Source: DASWUZ01 sp036401395
GTDB taxonomy: Bacteria > Acidobacteriota > Terriglobia > Terriglobales > Acidobacteriaceae
DNA length: 64,000 bases
Assembly: GCA_036401395.1 (NCBI GenBank)
Contig: DASWUZ010000043.1
Span: 4,025-68,024, forward strand
Direction of reading: 5' to 3'
Shown here: in pieces, positions 36,797 to 46,244 of the stretch
Layout: each line of letters begins with the position of its first letter
Position numbering within the stretch: the stretch's first letter is position 1
Made by a program: the position numbers and the translations under genes
The notes under the pieces: model-generated
What the model was told of the DNA's origin: nothing
What the model saw: the letters and a program-made list of their open reading frames with translations, nothing else
The model's database searches: none

Positions 36797-39475
36797 ATGT
36801 CGAGGATTGTTCAAGGGTCGTTGCGGGTCGTGTCACTGTTCTGCTGCTGCGTCGTGTCCACCGCGCTGCAGGCGCAGAGCAGGTTGCCCTACCAGGATCC
36901 AAGCCTCGGGATCGAACAGCGCGTCGATGACCTCGTGTCGAGGATGACGCTCGAGGAGAAGATCGGTCAGATGATGAACTCCGCACCCGCGATTCCGCGT
37001 CTCGGAGTGGCGGAGTATGACTGGTGGAGCGAGGGCCTGCACGGCGTGGCGCGCTCCGGCTATGCGACCATGTTCCCGCAGGCCATCGGAATGGCCGCAA
37101 CCTGGGATGCGAAGTTAGTCGGCGAGATGGGAACGACCGTCTCGGTCGAAGCACGTGCCAAGTACCAGCAGGCACTGCGAGATGGTGTGCACGCCCGCTA
37201 CTTCGGCCTGACGATCTGGTCTCCAAACATCAACATCTTCCGTGATCCACGCTGGGGTCGAGGACAGGAGACGTATGGCGAAGACCCATTCCTAACCAGC
37301 ACCCTTGGGGTAGCCTTCGTCAGGGGTCTGCAGGGCGACGATCCCAAGTACCTAAGGACTGTCGCGACGCCAAAACACTTTGCCGTCCACAGCGGGCCTG
37401 AGGCGAGCAGGCATCGGTTCGATGTTGAGCCCTCTGCGATGGACCTGGAAGATACCTACCTGCCTGCGTTTCGAGCCACTGTGACCGAGGGGCACGCAGA
37501 GTCCGTGATGTGCGCGTATAACGCAGTCAACGGATTGCCGGCTTGCGCTAACACTATGCTGCTCGAGGACACTCTGCGCAAGGCCTGGGGCTTCGCGGGT
37601 TACATTACGTCTGATTGCGGAGCAGTCGACGACTTCTTCCATGCGACGGCCCATCACACTTCGCCTGACGCGGAGCACGCCTCTGCAACGGCGGTGCTTG
37701 CGGGTACCGACACAAACTGCGGAGACACCTACAAGTCGCTTGGCGAGGCCGTGCGGGAAAAGCTGTTGCCAGAGAGCGCCATCGATACAGCACTGCGACG
37801 GCTGTTCACTGCAAGGTTCAGGCTGGGGATGTTTGATCCTCCTTCCGAAGTTGCTTATGCTCGCATCCCTTACAGCGCGGTCGACTCGGCGGTACATCGT
37901 GCGCTCGCGCTGAAGTCTGCAGAAGAATCGATGGTGCTGCTCAAGAACGAGGGTGGAATCTTACCGCTCGATGGCTCGAGGCGAACCATAGCAGTAGTCG
38001 GGCCGAACGCCGCTTCCTTGAGCGCTCTGGAGGGCAACTACAACGCGGTAGCGTCGCACCCCGTACTTGCGCTCGATGGCCTTGAAGATGGCATGAAGGA
38101 TGCGGAGATCTTTTACTCGCAGGGTTCTCCCTATGCGGAGGGTGCTCCACTGCCTGCGCCGAGGACCCTCTTCAGCACTGGGGCGCCTGGGACAGTACAA
38201 GGACTCTCCGGGGATTATTTCGCGAACTCAGACTTTGCGGGAGCACCGGTACTGAGGCGTGTCGACCCTCAAATAGATTTCGACTGGAATGCTGCGAGTC
38301 CTGCGCCCGGAGTGCCGGCTAACAACTTCAGCGTGCGATGGAGCGGGGAAGTCAAAGTCCCCGCGCCCGGCGATTACAGCTTCCAGGTCACGCTGGCTCA
38401 TTGCTATCCTTGCGGCGACCACGAGCGGTTCATGGTGGAGCTTGATGGGAAGCAGGTTGCGAGCTTCGCGACGCCGGAGCCGGCCGGGGACCGGAGCAAC
38501 TTGACCCCGGTGTTCCGAATGCACCTGGCCGACACGCAGCCGCATTCGTTCCGGCTGGACTATGCGCATAGTGCGCAACTCTTCGGTGCGGGGATCACTC
38601 TGAATTGGACGCCGCCCTCTCGAGCGCTGCGCGAAGAGGCGGTTGCTGTGGCGCGCAGGTCAGACGTAGTGGTCGCTATCGTGGGGCTCTCACCCGAACT
38701 GGAGGGCGAGGAGATGCCGCTGCAGATTGATGGGTTCTCTGGTGGCGACCGTACAGAGATCAAACTGCCTGCGGTACAGCAACAGCTGCTTGAAGCGGTG
38801 GCCGCTACCGGTAAGCCGCTGGTCGTGGTGCTGATGAACGGAAGTGCACTGGCCGTGAACTGGGCCGAGCAGCATGCCAAGGCGATCCTGGAGGCCTGGT
38901 ATCCGGGCGAGGCGGGCGGCGAGGCGATCGCGGATACCCTGACCGGCAGAAACAATCCGGCAGGTCGGCTGCCAGTCACTTTCTATGCGGGGCTCGAGCA
39001 GCTGCCCGACTTCAGTGACTACTCCATGACGGCCCGCACGTACAGGTACTTCCGTGGGCAGCCGCTGTATCCCTTCGGGTATGGGTTGAGTTTTACACAC
39101 TTCAGCTATTCCAATCTGCACCTCTCGACGAGCCGGTTGACGGCCGGCGAGGTACTGACGGTCGAGGCCGATGTGAAGAACGATGGACCAGTAGCGGGTG
39201 AGGAGGTGGCGCAGCTATACCTCACTCCGCCGCGGAGCGAGGGCAGTCCGCTTGTCGAGCTGCGCGGATTTGAGAGGGTAAGCTTGAAGCCAGGGGAGGC
39301 GGCTCACCTGCAGTTTCGGCTGGACGCGCGCCAGCTGAGCCAGGTCATGGCCGATGGCCGGCGCAGTGTGGCTGAGGGCCGGTACCAGGTCGCGGTCGGC
39401 GGAGGGCAGCCTGGCGGAGCGAGCGGCCTGAGTGGGCAGGTGAGGGTACTTGGCCACGCAGACCTTCCTCGCTGA
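36797..39475 (+). CDS. GH3 glycoside hydrolase (beta-glucosidase/xylosidase type) with PA14 insert
   Basis: An 892-aa exported enzyme for plant or fungal polysaccharide breakdown. A signal peptide covers ~residues 1-26 ('LRVVSLFCCCVVSTALQAQ'). The GH3 N-domain begins 'RVDDLVSRMTLEEKIGQMMN'; the catalytic nucleophile is D273 in 'YITSDCGAVDDF'. The C-domain is interrupted by a PA14 carbohydrate-binding domain (~residues 465-605; 'FSVRWSGEVKVPAPGDYSFQ'), and the protein ends in a fibronectin-III-like domain ('VAQLYLTPPRSEGSPLVELR'). Substrate cannot be fixed; the 'DWWSEGLHGVAR' segment resembles beta-xylosidases. Stand-alone gene. Confidence 0.93.
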   Translation: MSRIVQGSLRVVSLFCCCVVSTALQAQSRLPYQDPSLGIEQRVDDLVSRMTLEEKIGQMMNSAPAIPRLGVAEYDWWSEGLHGVARSGYATMFPQAIGMAATWDAKLVGEMGTTVSVEARAKYQQALRDGVHARYFGLTIWSPNINIFRDPRWGRGQETYGEDPFLTSTLGVAFVRGLQGDDPKYLRTVATPKHFAVHSGPEASRHRFDVEPSAMDLEDTYLPAFRATVTEGHAESVMCAYNAVNGLPACANTMLLEDTLRKAWGFAGYITSDCGAVDDFFHATAHHTSPDAEHASATAVLAGTDTNCGDTYKSLGEAVREKLLPESAIDTALRRLFTARFRLGMFDPPSEVAYARIPYSAVDSAVHRALALKSAEESMVLLKNEGGILPLDGSRRTIAVVGPNAASLSALEGNYNAVASHPVLALDGLEDGMKDAEIFYSQGSPYAEGAPLPAPRTLFSTGAPGTVQGLSGDYFANSDFAGAPVLRRVDPQIDFDWNAASPAPGVPANNFSVRWSGEVKVPAPGDYSFQVTLAHCYPCGDHERFMVELDGKQVASFATPEPAGDRSNLTPVFRMHLADTQPHSFRLDYAHSAQLFGAGITLNWTPPSRALREEAVAVARRSDVVVAIVGLSPELEGEEMPLQIDGFSGGDRTEIKLPAVQQQLLEAVAATGKPLVVVLMNGSALAVNWAEQHAKAILEAWYPGEAGGEAIADTLTGRNNPAGRLPVTFYAGLEQLPDFSDYSMTARTYRYFRGQPLYPFGYGLSFTHFSYSNLHLSTSRLTAGEVLTVEADVKNDGPVAGEEVAQLYLTPPRSEGSPLVELRGFERVSLKPGEAAHLQFRLDARQLSQVMADGRRSVAEGRYQVAVGGGQPGGASGLSGQVRVLGHADLPR

Positions 39476-39765
39476 AAGGCAGCGTCGCGGCCCTGTATGC
39501 CCCGGCTCTGGAATGGATAAAGGCGTTCCGAAGAGTCCGGCTAAGGCGTCAAGCTGCAGGCACACGGTGTCTGAATAATCAGACCTTAAGCGGCGGCGCA
39601 ACATTTTGAAGCGTTCGGTTTGAGAGCACATCCAAGAGTTCAATCGAACCAGATGGCGTCGGGCTCTACCGCCGAGCCGTCCGGGCCGGGTTGGTCTCGT
39701 TCGCAGCAGTAATAGGGCTGCCCTCCGTCTGCTAAGCTCTTAAGAATCTCTGAGGCTCTTGCATT

Positions 39766-40863
39766 TTGAGAAACTTCCAACAGAATCGACTCCTGCTGCA
39801 GTTACCGGTCGTTGTCCTTGTGCTAGTCCTTGGTGGGTGCAGCAAGCCGGCCGCCCCGCCCGCCGCCGGGGGACCGCAGGCCATGCCGGTACAGACGCTC
39901 ACCGTTCACGCTGCTCCGGTTGCGCAGAGTGACGAGTATGTGGCGACCATCAAGTCGCGCCGGTCGGCGACGTTGAATCCGCAGGTCGAGGGAAACCTGA
40001 CAAGAATACTGGTCCACTCAGGCGACCACGTGCGGGCGGGGCAGGTGCTGATGCAGATCGACCCCATCAAGCAGGAAGCCACGGTACAGACGCAGGCCTC
40101 TACCGAACAGCAGAAGCTTGCGCTCTATCAGTACAACCAGCTGCAGAACGAGCGGCAGCACAAGCTTTTCGAGGCGGGAGTAATCAGCCGGGATGCGCTC
40201 GATCAGGCTGATCAGGCCTTCAAGAACTCCAAGGCTGACTACGAATCTGCCGGCGCGTCGCGAAAGTCGGAAGAGCGCCAGCTAAGCTACTATCGCGTCT
40301 CTGCCCCATTCGACGGGATCGTTGGAGATGTTCCTGTTCACGTGGGTGATTACGTCGCCCCAACGACCATGTTGACGACCATCGACGAGAACAAGGACCT
40401 CGAGGCCTACATCTACATTCCCACCGAGCGGGGGTCGCAGGTGCGGAACGGCCTTGGGGTTGACATCCTCGACAGCTCTGAGAACCTGATCGAGCACACG
40501 ACAATCGATTTCATTTCTCCGCAGGTAGATAACCAGCTGCAGGGCATTCTCGCGAAGGCCAATGTGCACTCGACCTCGGCATTGCTGCGATCTTCGCAGC
40601 TGATCAAGGCCCGGGTAATCTGGAACACAAAGAGCACCCCGGTGGTGCCGGTGCTGGCAGTGAGCAGGCTGGGCGGTCAGACCTTCGTCTTCGTTGCGCA
40701 GAATGTAGATGGAAAGACGATAGCGAAGCAGCGCGCTATCCAGGTCGGCGATACAGTAGGCAATAACTATGCTGTTCCTACCGGCCTTGCAGAAGGGGAC
40801 CGGGTCATAGTATCCGGCACTCAGCTGCTGGCCGATGGGATGCCCGTCGCGCCGATGGGTTAG
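39766..40863 (+). CDS. RND efflux periplasmic adaptor (membrane fusion lipoprotein)
   Basis: A 365-aa AcrA/MexA-type adaptor. It starts at TTG 39766 and has a lipoprotein signal with lipobox 'VLGGCSKP' (Cys ~25). Domains in order: barrel-sandwich/lipoyl half ('LNPQVEGNLTRILVHSGDHV'), an alpha-helical hairpin (~100-165), the second lipoyl half ('SAPFDGIVGDVPVHVGDYVA'), a beta-barrel ('LEAYIYIPTERGSQVRNGLG'), and the membrane-proximal domain. It forms a pair with the pump gene 103 bases downstream. No outer-membrane channel gene is in the window. Confidence 0.93.
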   Translation: MRNFQQNRLLLQLPVVVLVLVLGGCSKPAAPPAAGGPQAMPVQTLTVHAAPVAQSDEYVATIKSRRSATLNPQVEGNLTRILVHSGDHVRAGQVLMQIDPIKQEATVQTQASTEQQKLALYQYNQLQNERQHKLFEAGVISRDALDQADQAFKNSKADYESAGASRKSEERQLSYYRVSAPFDGIVGDVPVHVGDYVAPTTMLTTIDENKDLEAYIYIPTERGSQVRNGLGVDILDSSENLIEHTTIDFISPQVDNQLQGILAKANVHSTSALLRSSQLIKARVIWNTKSTPVVPVLAVSRLGGQTFVFVAQNVDGKTIAKQRAIQVGDTVGNNYAVPTGLAEGDRVIVSGTQLLADGMPVAPMG

Positions 40864-40966
40864 GTGGTCAGTCGCAGCTGGAGAGTGGCTATGGGCTCTG
40901 CTAACTGCGCCGTAGTCAAGCATTCATTGCTTCAGACGCTAGTAATGCGAGAGAGGACGTCTCCGC

Positions 40967-43900
40967 GTGTTTGTTGATTTCTTTATCCGTCGACCAGTCT
41001 TTGCCACTGTCTGCGCACTCCTGATCATCCTTGCGGGCGCAGTCGTCATTCCCGGGCTGCCCATCTCACTGTATCCGGAGCTGGCGCCGCCCCAGGTAAC
41101 GGTGAGCAGCAACTACATCGGCGCCAATGCGCAGACGGTGGAGTCTGCCGTCACTATCCCGCTCGAGCAGCAGATCAACGGTGTGGAGGGCATGCGGTAC
41201 ATCACTTCCACCAGTGCTAACGACGGCAGCAGCACCATAGATACGTTCTTTCAGACTGGGTACGATCTGAATATCGCTGCAGTCGACGTGCAGAACCGTG
41301 TAGCTACTGCTCAAGGCCGGCTGCCGCAGGAGATTAAAAACACCGGCGTCTCGATCACCAAGGCCAACAGCAACTTCGTGCTGGTACTTGGCTTTTATTC
41401 GAAAGATAAGAGCCTGTCAAATTTATTCATCTCGAACTACATCGATGTTTATATACGGGATGCCCTGAAGAGAGTGCCTGGTGTGGGCGAAGTGCTCGTT
41501 TTCGGGGAGCGCAAGTATGCAATGCGGGTGTGGCTTGACCCTGTCCGCCTGGCGGCCCGGAACCTTACCTCGGCGGATGTGGTCGCAGCGTTGTCAGAGC
41601 AGAACGTGGAGATACCTGCCGGGCAGTTAGGCCAGCCTCCAAACGACGGGCACCAGGCATTCCAGGTTGCTGTGCGCGTAGTCGGCCGGCTTACTGATCC
41701 CGCAGAATTCAACAACATAATCTTGAAGACGACCGGCAATGGCATTGTGCTATTGAAAGATGTAGGTCATGCGGAACTTGGCGCGGAGAACTACGGCAGC
41801 AATCTGGATTACAGCGGCCATGAGGCAATCGGAGTCGGGATCCAGCAGCTATCAAATGCCAATGCTCTTGACGTGGCCAAGAAGTGTCGAGCCGTGCTGC
41901 AGGACCTGCATAAGGTATTTCCGCCGGGTATTGATTACGTCATCGCGGTGGACACGACTGCGGTGGTTGGAGATTCCATCCATGAAGTACTGGTAACACT
42001 GATCGAGGCGATCGTCATCGTCATCGTCGTGATCTTCCTCTTCCTGCTCGATTGGCGCGCCACGATCATCCCCGCCGTCACCATTCCGGTTTCGCTGATC
42101 GGCACGTTTGCCTTTATAAAAATATTTGGTTTTTCAATCAATTCTCTGACTCTGTTCGGCATAACCCTGGCAACCGGCCTTGTGGTCGATGATGCGATTG
42201 TAGTCATAGAAAACGTGCAGCGGCACATCTCCGAGGGTGACAATGACAGTCACCACGCGACTTCCGTTGCCATGGCGGAGGTCACGAGCGCGGTAATTGC
42301 CACCTCCCTGGTGCTCATCTCTGTATTCGTTCCCGTCTCCTTCTTTCCCGGAACGACGGGCATTCTATACAAGCAGTTCTCGTTGACCATTGCCTTCGCG
42401 ATTGCCATCTCGGCTTTTAACGCGTTGACGCTCTCGCCGGCTCTGGCGGCCATTCTGCTGCGCAGCGAAGAGGCCAAGTATCGGCTGTTCGACTGGACTC
42501 ATGTCAGCTGGATCTCATCGGGTTACGCTAAGTTCGCCCGCGGTGTGGACAAAGGGCTGGCGCGCCTTGGCAGTGCTTATGCGAGCACGATTAACCTCGT
42601 GCTCCGGCTGCGATACTTAATGGTTATTTTGTTTGTCGCAGGCCTTGCTGCTACGGTCTTCATGTATATCCACGTGCCCACCGGGTTTGTTCCTAGTGAA
42701 GACCAGGGCTACTTCATCGTTGTAGTACAAACGCCTCAAGGCGCGTCCCTCAGTTACACGACTCAGGTATGTACCGCGGCGGAGCGTGTACTCAGTCAGG
42801 ACCCGGATATTTTCGGCACCTTTTCAGTGCCGGGCTTTAGCCTTACTGGCGGCAACGCGCCAAACTATGGATTGATCTTTGCGCCGCTAAAGCCCGTGGA
42901 TCAGCGGCTGGGCAAGGGTCATGGCGCTGCGGAGATTGTTGCGCGTGTATCACCGAAGCTGTTTGGGGTTCCGGGTGGGCTTGCGATCGCCTTTGAACCA
43001 CCTGCAGTGCAGGGTATTGGAAGCTTCGGCGGCTTTCAGTTCGAGTTGCAGGACTCTGGCCGAAACACCTTTGGCGATATAGATAAGGTGGTTCACCAGA
43101 TAGTTGGAGCGAGTCGAGGCAGCAAGGATCTTGTACGCCTGTACTCCAGCTTTACGTCGAATGATCCGCAAGTTCTTGTTAAGATCGACCGCGAGAAGGC
43201 TAAGTCGATTGGAGTGCCGATAAGTCAGATAACCTCTGCCTTGCAGGTCTACATGGGTTCGGCTTACGTTAATGACTTTGATTTCAATAATCGCTCTTAT
43301 CGCGTCTACGTCCAGGCAGATCAGCAGTTCCGGAACACTACCGGCGATATGCGGCAGATATACGTACGATCAGATAGCGGCCAGATGATTCCTCTGGACA
43401 ACATAGTCTCCATTGAGGAGGCTTCAGGCCCCCAGGTCATCAGTCACTACAACTTATACAGGTCGGCCGAGATCGACGGCTCGGCTGCGCCCGGCTATAG
43501 CTCGAGTGAAGGACTCACCGCGATGCAAAAGCTGGCTCAGCAGTACATGCTGCAGGGGATGAGTTATAGCTGGACTGGCCTGGCGCTGGAGGAGATAGAG
43601 TCAGGTGGTAAGACGATCATCATCTTCGCACTCGCTCTGCTGGTCGTCTATCTGACCCTGTCAGCACAGTATGAAAGCTTTGCCTTACCACTCATCATCC
43701 TGCTGGCAGTACCTATGGCGATTCTCGGCGCATTGGGAGCTGTATCGCTGCGCGGTCTGCCTAACGATATTTATTGCCAGATCGGACTAGTCATGTTGAT
43801 TGGGCTGTCCGCCAAAAATGCCATTCTGATTGTGGAGTTTGCGGAGCAGCTGCGCGAGAAGGGCAGATCGATAGCTGAGGCTGCAATCGAGGCAGGAGAG

Positions 43901-44179
43901 CTGCGGCTGCGGCCGATCCTGATGACCTCATTTGCGTTTCTGCTGGGCGTACTTCCACTGGTCTTCGCCACCGGGGCCGGCAAGTTCGGACGGCACTCTG
44001 TGGGTACCACGATCGTCGGTGGAATGTTGCTTTCCACGGTTCTTAACCTTTTCTTTATCCCTGTCCTTTACGTAGTCCTTCAGACGTTGCTCTTTAAGAT
44101 CACAGGTCGGCGTGATACGGGGATTCAACCGGGCGAGACGGGTCTTCGCACTCCGCTCGAAGAGACCACGGTAGCCTGA
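40967..44179 (+). CDS. RND efflux pump inner-membrane permease (HAE1 type)
   Basis: A 1070-aa proton-driven multidrug pump like AcrB/MexB. It begins at GTG 40967 with the family start 'MFVDFFIRRPVFATVCALLI'. The proton relay aspartates are present in transmembrane helix 4: 'LATGLVVDDAIVVIENVQRH'. Two large periplasmic loops (~40-330 and ~555-870) and twelve predicted helices are consistent. The late 'GLSAKNAILIVEFAEQLREK' is the second-half signature. Codon use is a little less GC-rich than the hopanoid genes. Works with the adaptor at 39766 and an unlinked outer-membrane factor; substrate unknown. Confidence 0.95.
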   Translation: MFVDFFIRRPVFATVCALLIILAGAVVIPGLPISLYPELAPPQVTVSSNYIGANAQTVESAVTIPLEQQINGVEGMRYITSTSANDGSSTIDTFFQTGYDLNIAAVDVQNRVATAQGRLPQEIKNTGVSITKANSNFVLVLGFYSKDKSLSNLFISNYIDVYIRDALKRVPGVGEVLVFGERKYAMRVWLDPVRLAARNLTSADVVAALSEQNVEIPAGQLGQPPNDGHQAFQVAVRVVGRLTDPAEFNNIILKTTGNGIVLLKDVGHAELGAENYGSNLDYSGHEAIGVGIQQLSNANALDVAKKCRAVLQDLHKVFPPGIDYVIAVDTTAVVGDSIHEVLVTLIEAIVIVIVVIFLFLLDWRATIIPAVTIPVSLIGTFAFIKIFGFSINSLTLFGITLATGLVVDDAIVVIENVQRHISEGDNDSHHATSVAMAEVTSAVIATSLVLISVFVPVSFFPGTTGILYKQFSLTIAFAIAISAFNALTLSPALAAILLRSEEAKYRLFDWTHVSWISSGYAKFARGVDKGLARLGSAYASTINLVLRLRYLMVILFVAGLAATVFMYIHVPTGFVPSEDQGYFIVVVQTPQGASLSYTTQVCTAAERVLSQDPDIFGTFSVPGFSLTGGNAPNYGLIFAPLKPVDQRLGKGHGAAEIVARVSPKLFGVPGGLAIAFEPPAVQGIGSFGGFQFELQDSGRNTFGDIDKVVHQIVGASRGSKDLVRLYSSFTSNDPQVLVKIDREKAKSIGVPISQITSALQVYMGSAYVNDFDFNNRSYRVYVQADQQFRNTTGDMRQIYVRSDSGQMIPLDNIVSIEEASGPQVISHYNLYRSAEIDGSAAPGYSSSEGLTAMQKLAQQYMLQGMSYSWTGLALEEIESGGKTIIIFALALLVVYLTLSAQYESFALPLIILLAVPMAILGALGAVSLRGLPNDIYCQIGLVMLIGLSAKNAILIVEFAEQLREKGRSIAEAAIEAGELRLRPILMTSFAFLLGVLPLVFATGAGKFGRHSVGTTIVGGMLLSTVLNLFFIPVLYVVLQTLLFKITGRRDTGIQPGETGLRTPLEETTVA

Positions 44180-44237
44180 TCGCAGCCACAGACTGCCGGC
44201 TGTTGGGGCAGGCGTTGGCTCTTTCTCTGCAGACGTT

Positions 44238-44271
44238 TGCATGAAGACGGCTTGTGCATGAAGACGGCTTG
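44238..44271 (+). repeat. 17-base perfect tandem duplication
   Basis: The unit TGCATGAAGACGGCTTG occurs twice in a row (44238-44254 and 44255-44271) between the RND pump and tRNA-Leu. Probably a simple slippage duplication. Confidence 0.85.
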
Positions 44272-44373
44272 AGCCGGAGCTTACGCTTGGAGTCAATGTA
44301 GAGGCGTGCGATACTTCAACGAGAGCCCTTGCGCTGCGTTGACGAGGCAAAGAGGCGATTCGTAAGACCTAAA

Positions 44374-44460
44374 GCCGGGATGGCGGAATTGGCAGACGCA
44401 GCGGACTCAAAATCCGCCGAGGGCAACCTCGTGGGGGTTCGACTCCCCCTCCCGGCACCA
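44374..44460 (+). tRNA. tRNA-Leu (CAA)
   Basis: A complete class II tRNA with encoded CCA. Acceptor arms GCCGGGA (44374-44380) and TCCCGGC (44450-44456) pair perfectly; the anticodon stem GCGGA/TCCGC encloses the loop CTCAAAA with anticodon CAA; a long variable arm and a T arm of GGGGG/CCCCC around TTCGACT are present; discriminator A then CCA (44458-44460). It reads UUG leucine codons. tRNA genes of this kind are common integration sites, and the accessory island begins directly after it. Confidence 0.97.
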
Positions 44461-44487
44461 TGATTCTAAAAGCTTTATAAGCGAAAC

Positions 44488-44514
44488 GGCCTCTCCAGAA
44501 CGAGAGGCCATTTT
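44488..44514 (+). terminator. Terminator of tRNA-Leu
   Basis: A perfect 8-bp stem, GGCCTCTC (44488-44495) with GAGAGGCC (44502-44509), a 6-base loop and a following ATTTT. It lies 28 bases after the CCA end. Confidence 0.8.
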
Positions 44515-44518
44515 CATT

Positions 44519-44540
44519 GGTGGCTGTTTTGGTGGCTGTT
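44519..44540 (+). repeat. Direct repeat GGTGGCTGTT(TT), left copies
   Basis: GGTGGCTGTTTT at 44519-44530 is followed at once by GGTGGCTGTT at 44531-44540. The 12-base form recurs at 53459-53470, just upstream of the integrase start codon. The position right after a tRNA terminator and beside an integrase suggests a recombination-site or integrase-binding element; this is inference. Confidence 0.45.
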
Positions 44541-45769
44541 CGTTTCTCCGGCCCTCGGTTTTCTCGCCTGCTGCCTCGGCAACTAGTGACGTCCCTTCTT
44601 TTCAGACCGTTTCGGGCATTATCTTGGCGAGGCCACCGAATCGCGCAACTAAACTTGCGATCGCGCAACCTTCGGTTGCGCGATTCGGTATTCGTCGCCT
44701 CTTGCCTTGCTGTTCTCACCCCGCATACGTTTGTTCTGCCGATGAGAACTTGCCCGGGGAGCAGGTCGGTAATCGATGAGTCCACATGGGTCTCCGCAAC
44801 TGTCGGTCATGACGCCCGCGAAATTCATCAGTCGTCGCGCCGCACGACAGGCAGTTTGGGCGTTGGACCCTCTCGCGCACGTTGGACCCTAGCGAATGCC
44901 GACCTCATCTAGCGCGTGCAGGCGGAACCCCGTTCGCTCTGACGGACGTTATCGCAGGTCGTCCCCGCGATGCCTATCTTCGACGAAAAATGCGACGCTG
45001 TTCAATTAGGTCGCTCAGTCACTTGCAATGCCTTGCCCAACGGGTCGGGTACGGCTTGACTTCTCGACTGAGATTTCAATGCAGGACGGCAGGTAAAGGC
45101 AGACCGACACATAGGGCCGCGATCCTGTGTCGATGAGTGCATCGGCGATAAATCACTCATCGAGATCCGTTATCAATCCCGACTACTCTAGTCGCGCCGT
45201 CGTTTTCGGTGTTCCGAACATCGAGACAACGAGACCGTGAGTTGGCCGGACAACCTTCGAGATTGCACTCTTGAGCTAACTGTTCTGGATGTAGACACTG
45301 CTTCTTCATATGCCCGGCGTCTGTCAGACTCAAGCAGGCTGAGAACACGCGATCCGACGATGATCTCGAAACTCGGAGGCGGTCAACAGCTTCTCGGCTT
45401 AGCACGTTTCCCGCCGCCTATCTGCGGCAGCGGCCGTTATCGTATTTCCTATCGCCGCACATCTTTGGAAAAGCCTAAGAGTCCAAATGGCGCGATTAAC
45501 AAAATCAATCTTGCGCGAAACGAGTAGCTATGTTACGCTCACCGAGCTCTCCTTTGGGCTATCCGCTGTGTGTGTCAAGATCGAGCGATTAGAAATCGGT
45601 CGCGGCTTTTCTCGTATTGTTTAGGTTTGCTGACAGAGCTTGAACGACCTAAGAACATACATATTCAAGACCACGCCAGGGTTTTCGGCCTAGTTTCGTT
45701 TATGAACGTAGGCCTGCGTCATATTGATCCGGATTCCGACTCCATTCGTTTAGCAAGAGGAACTTTATC
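44541..45769. other. Gene-poor left end of the accessory island
   Basis: About 1.2 kb without a gene I can support. Several frames longer than 60 codons exist on both strands, but they have low-complexity, Arg/Ser-rich translations, no ribosome-binding sites and no family resemblance. The stretch holds an inverted-repeat system (44635-44689), a ten-base direct repeat GTTGGACCCT (44862-44871 and 44881-44890), and probably the promoter of the gene at 45770. The base composition looks less GC-rich than region 1. It may be decayed mobile DNA. Confidence 0.5.
44635..44689. repeat. Nested inverted repeats with alternative pairing
   Basis: A perfect 15-bp inverted repeat is formed by 44635-44649 and 44675-44689 (ACCGAATCGCGCAAC and its complement). 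A third related copy at 44660-44670 pairs perfectly over 11 bases with 44674-44684 around a 3-base loop. The two structures exclude each other. No U-tract follows. It might be a regulatory RNA element, a protein-binding site, or part of an attachment region. Confidence 0.6.
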
Positions 45770-46243
45770 GTGCGCAAGAAGCAGACGAACAAGTCCAAAC
45801 ATCCGCCCGCCGCTATGGCGGCTGACAGTCCTTCCTCCGTGACCCCGAAATCTTCGCACGATCCTGACCAGCATGTCACGATTAGGCACAGTGCGAACGC
45901 AATCACCATTTCTTACAGCGATCCTGCGTTTGTCCTCCCGCACCTGCTAGACATCGCCTCACAATTTGCGGGCAGGCACTTTGCTTCCGCGTCGCTAACT
46001 TCCGACGATGACGTGCTGGGAACATCAGCAGCAAGACAAATCGTGCAGAAATGCGCGAACTCAGATTGCTGGGATTGCACGCTTGGTGATCTTAAGCTGG
46101 ACTCAAACACATTTCAATCCTGTGTGTTCCAAGGGATCGAGGATGCTGGTTATTTTGAGGAGCGAACGAACATACCAGCAACGCAAAGCACGCAGCTTTA
46201 CACGGTCGTCATGGCGATTCAAAACGCCAAAAAGAAGGTGTAA
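45770..46243 (+). CDS. Unknown protein, first gene of a four-gene cassette
   Basis: A 157-aa protein starting at GTG 45770 with AAGAGGAAC about six bases upstream. A Lys/Ser/Pro-rich N-terminus is followed by a folded part (~35-155) containing 'DQHVTIRHSANAITISYSD', 'LLDIASQFAGRHFASAS', four to five cysteines ('CANSDCWDCTLGD', 'FQSCVFQG') and 'QLYTVVMAIQNAKKKV'. No signal peptide or membrane helix. I do not recognise the family. Its stop is one base before the GTG of the next gene, so the two are surely co-translated. Codon use differs from the hopanoid genes, fitting acquired DNA. Confidence 0.65.
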   Translation: MRKKQTNKSKHPPAAMAADSPSSVTPKSSHDPDQHVTIRHSANAITISYSDPAFVLPHLLDIASQFAGRHFASASLTSDDDVLGTSAARQIVQKCANSDCWDCTLGDLKLDSNTFQSCVFQGIEDAGYFEERTNIPATQSTQLYTVVMAIQNAKKKV

Positions 46244-46244
46244 G

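Noticed and set aside
44369..44785. Open frame on the minus strand reading through tRNA-Leu, ending in a Pro/Arg-rich peptide
   Set aside because: Its C-terminal part is simply the antisense translation of the tRNA gene, a well-known annotation artefact.
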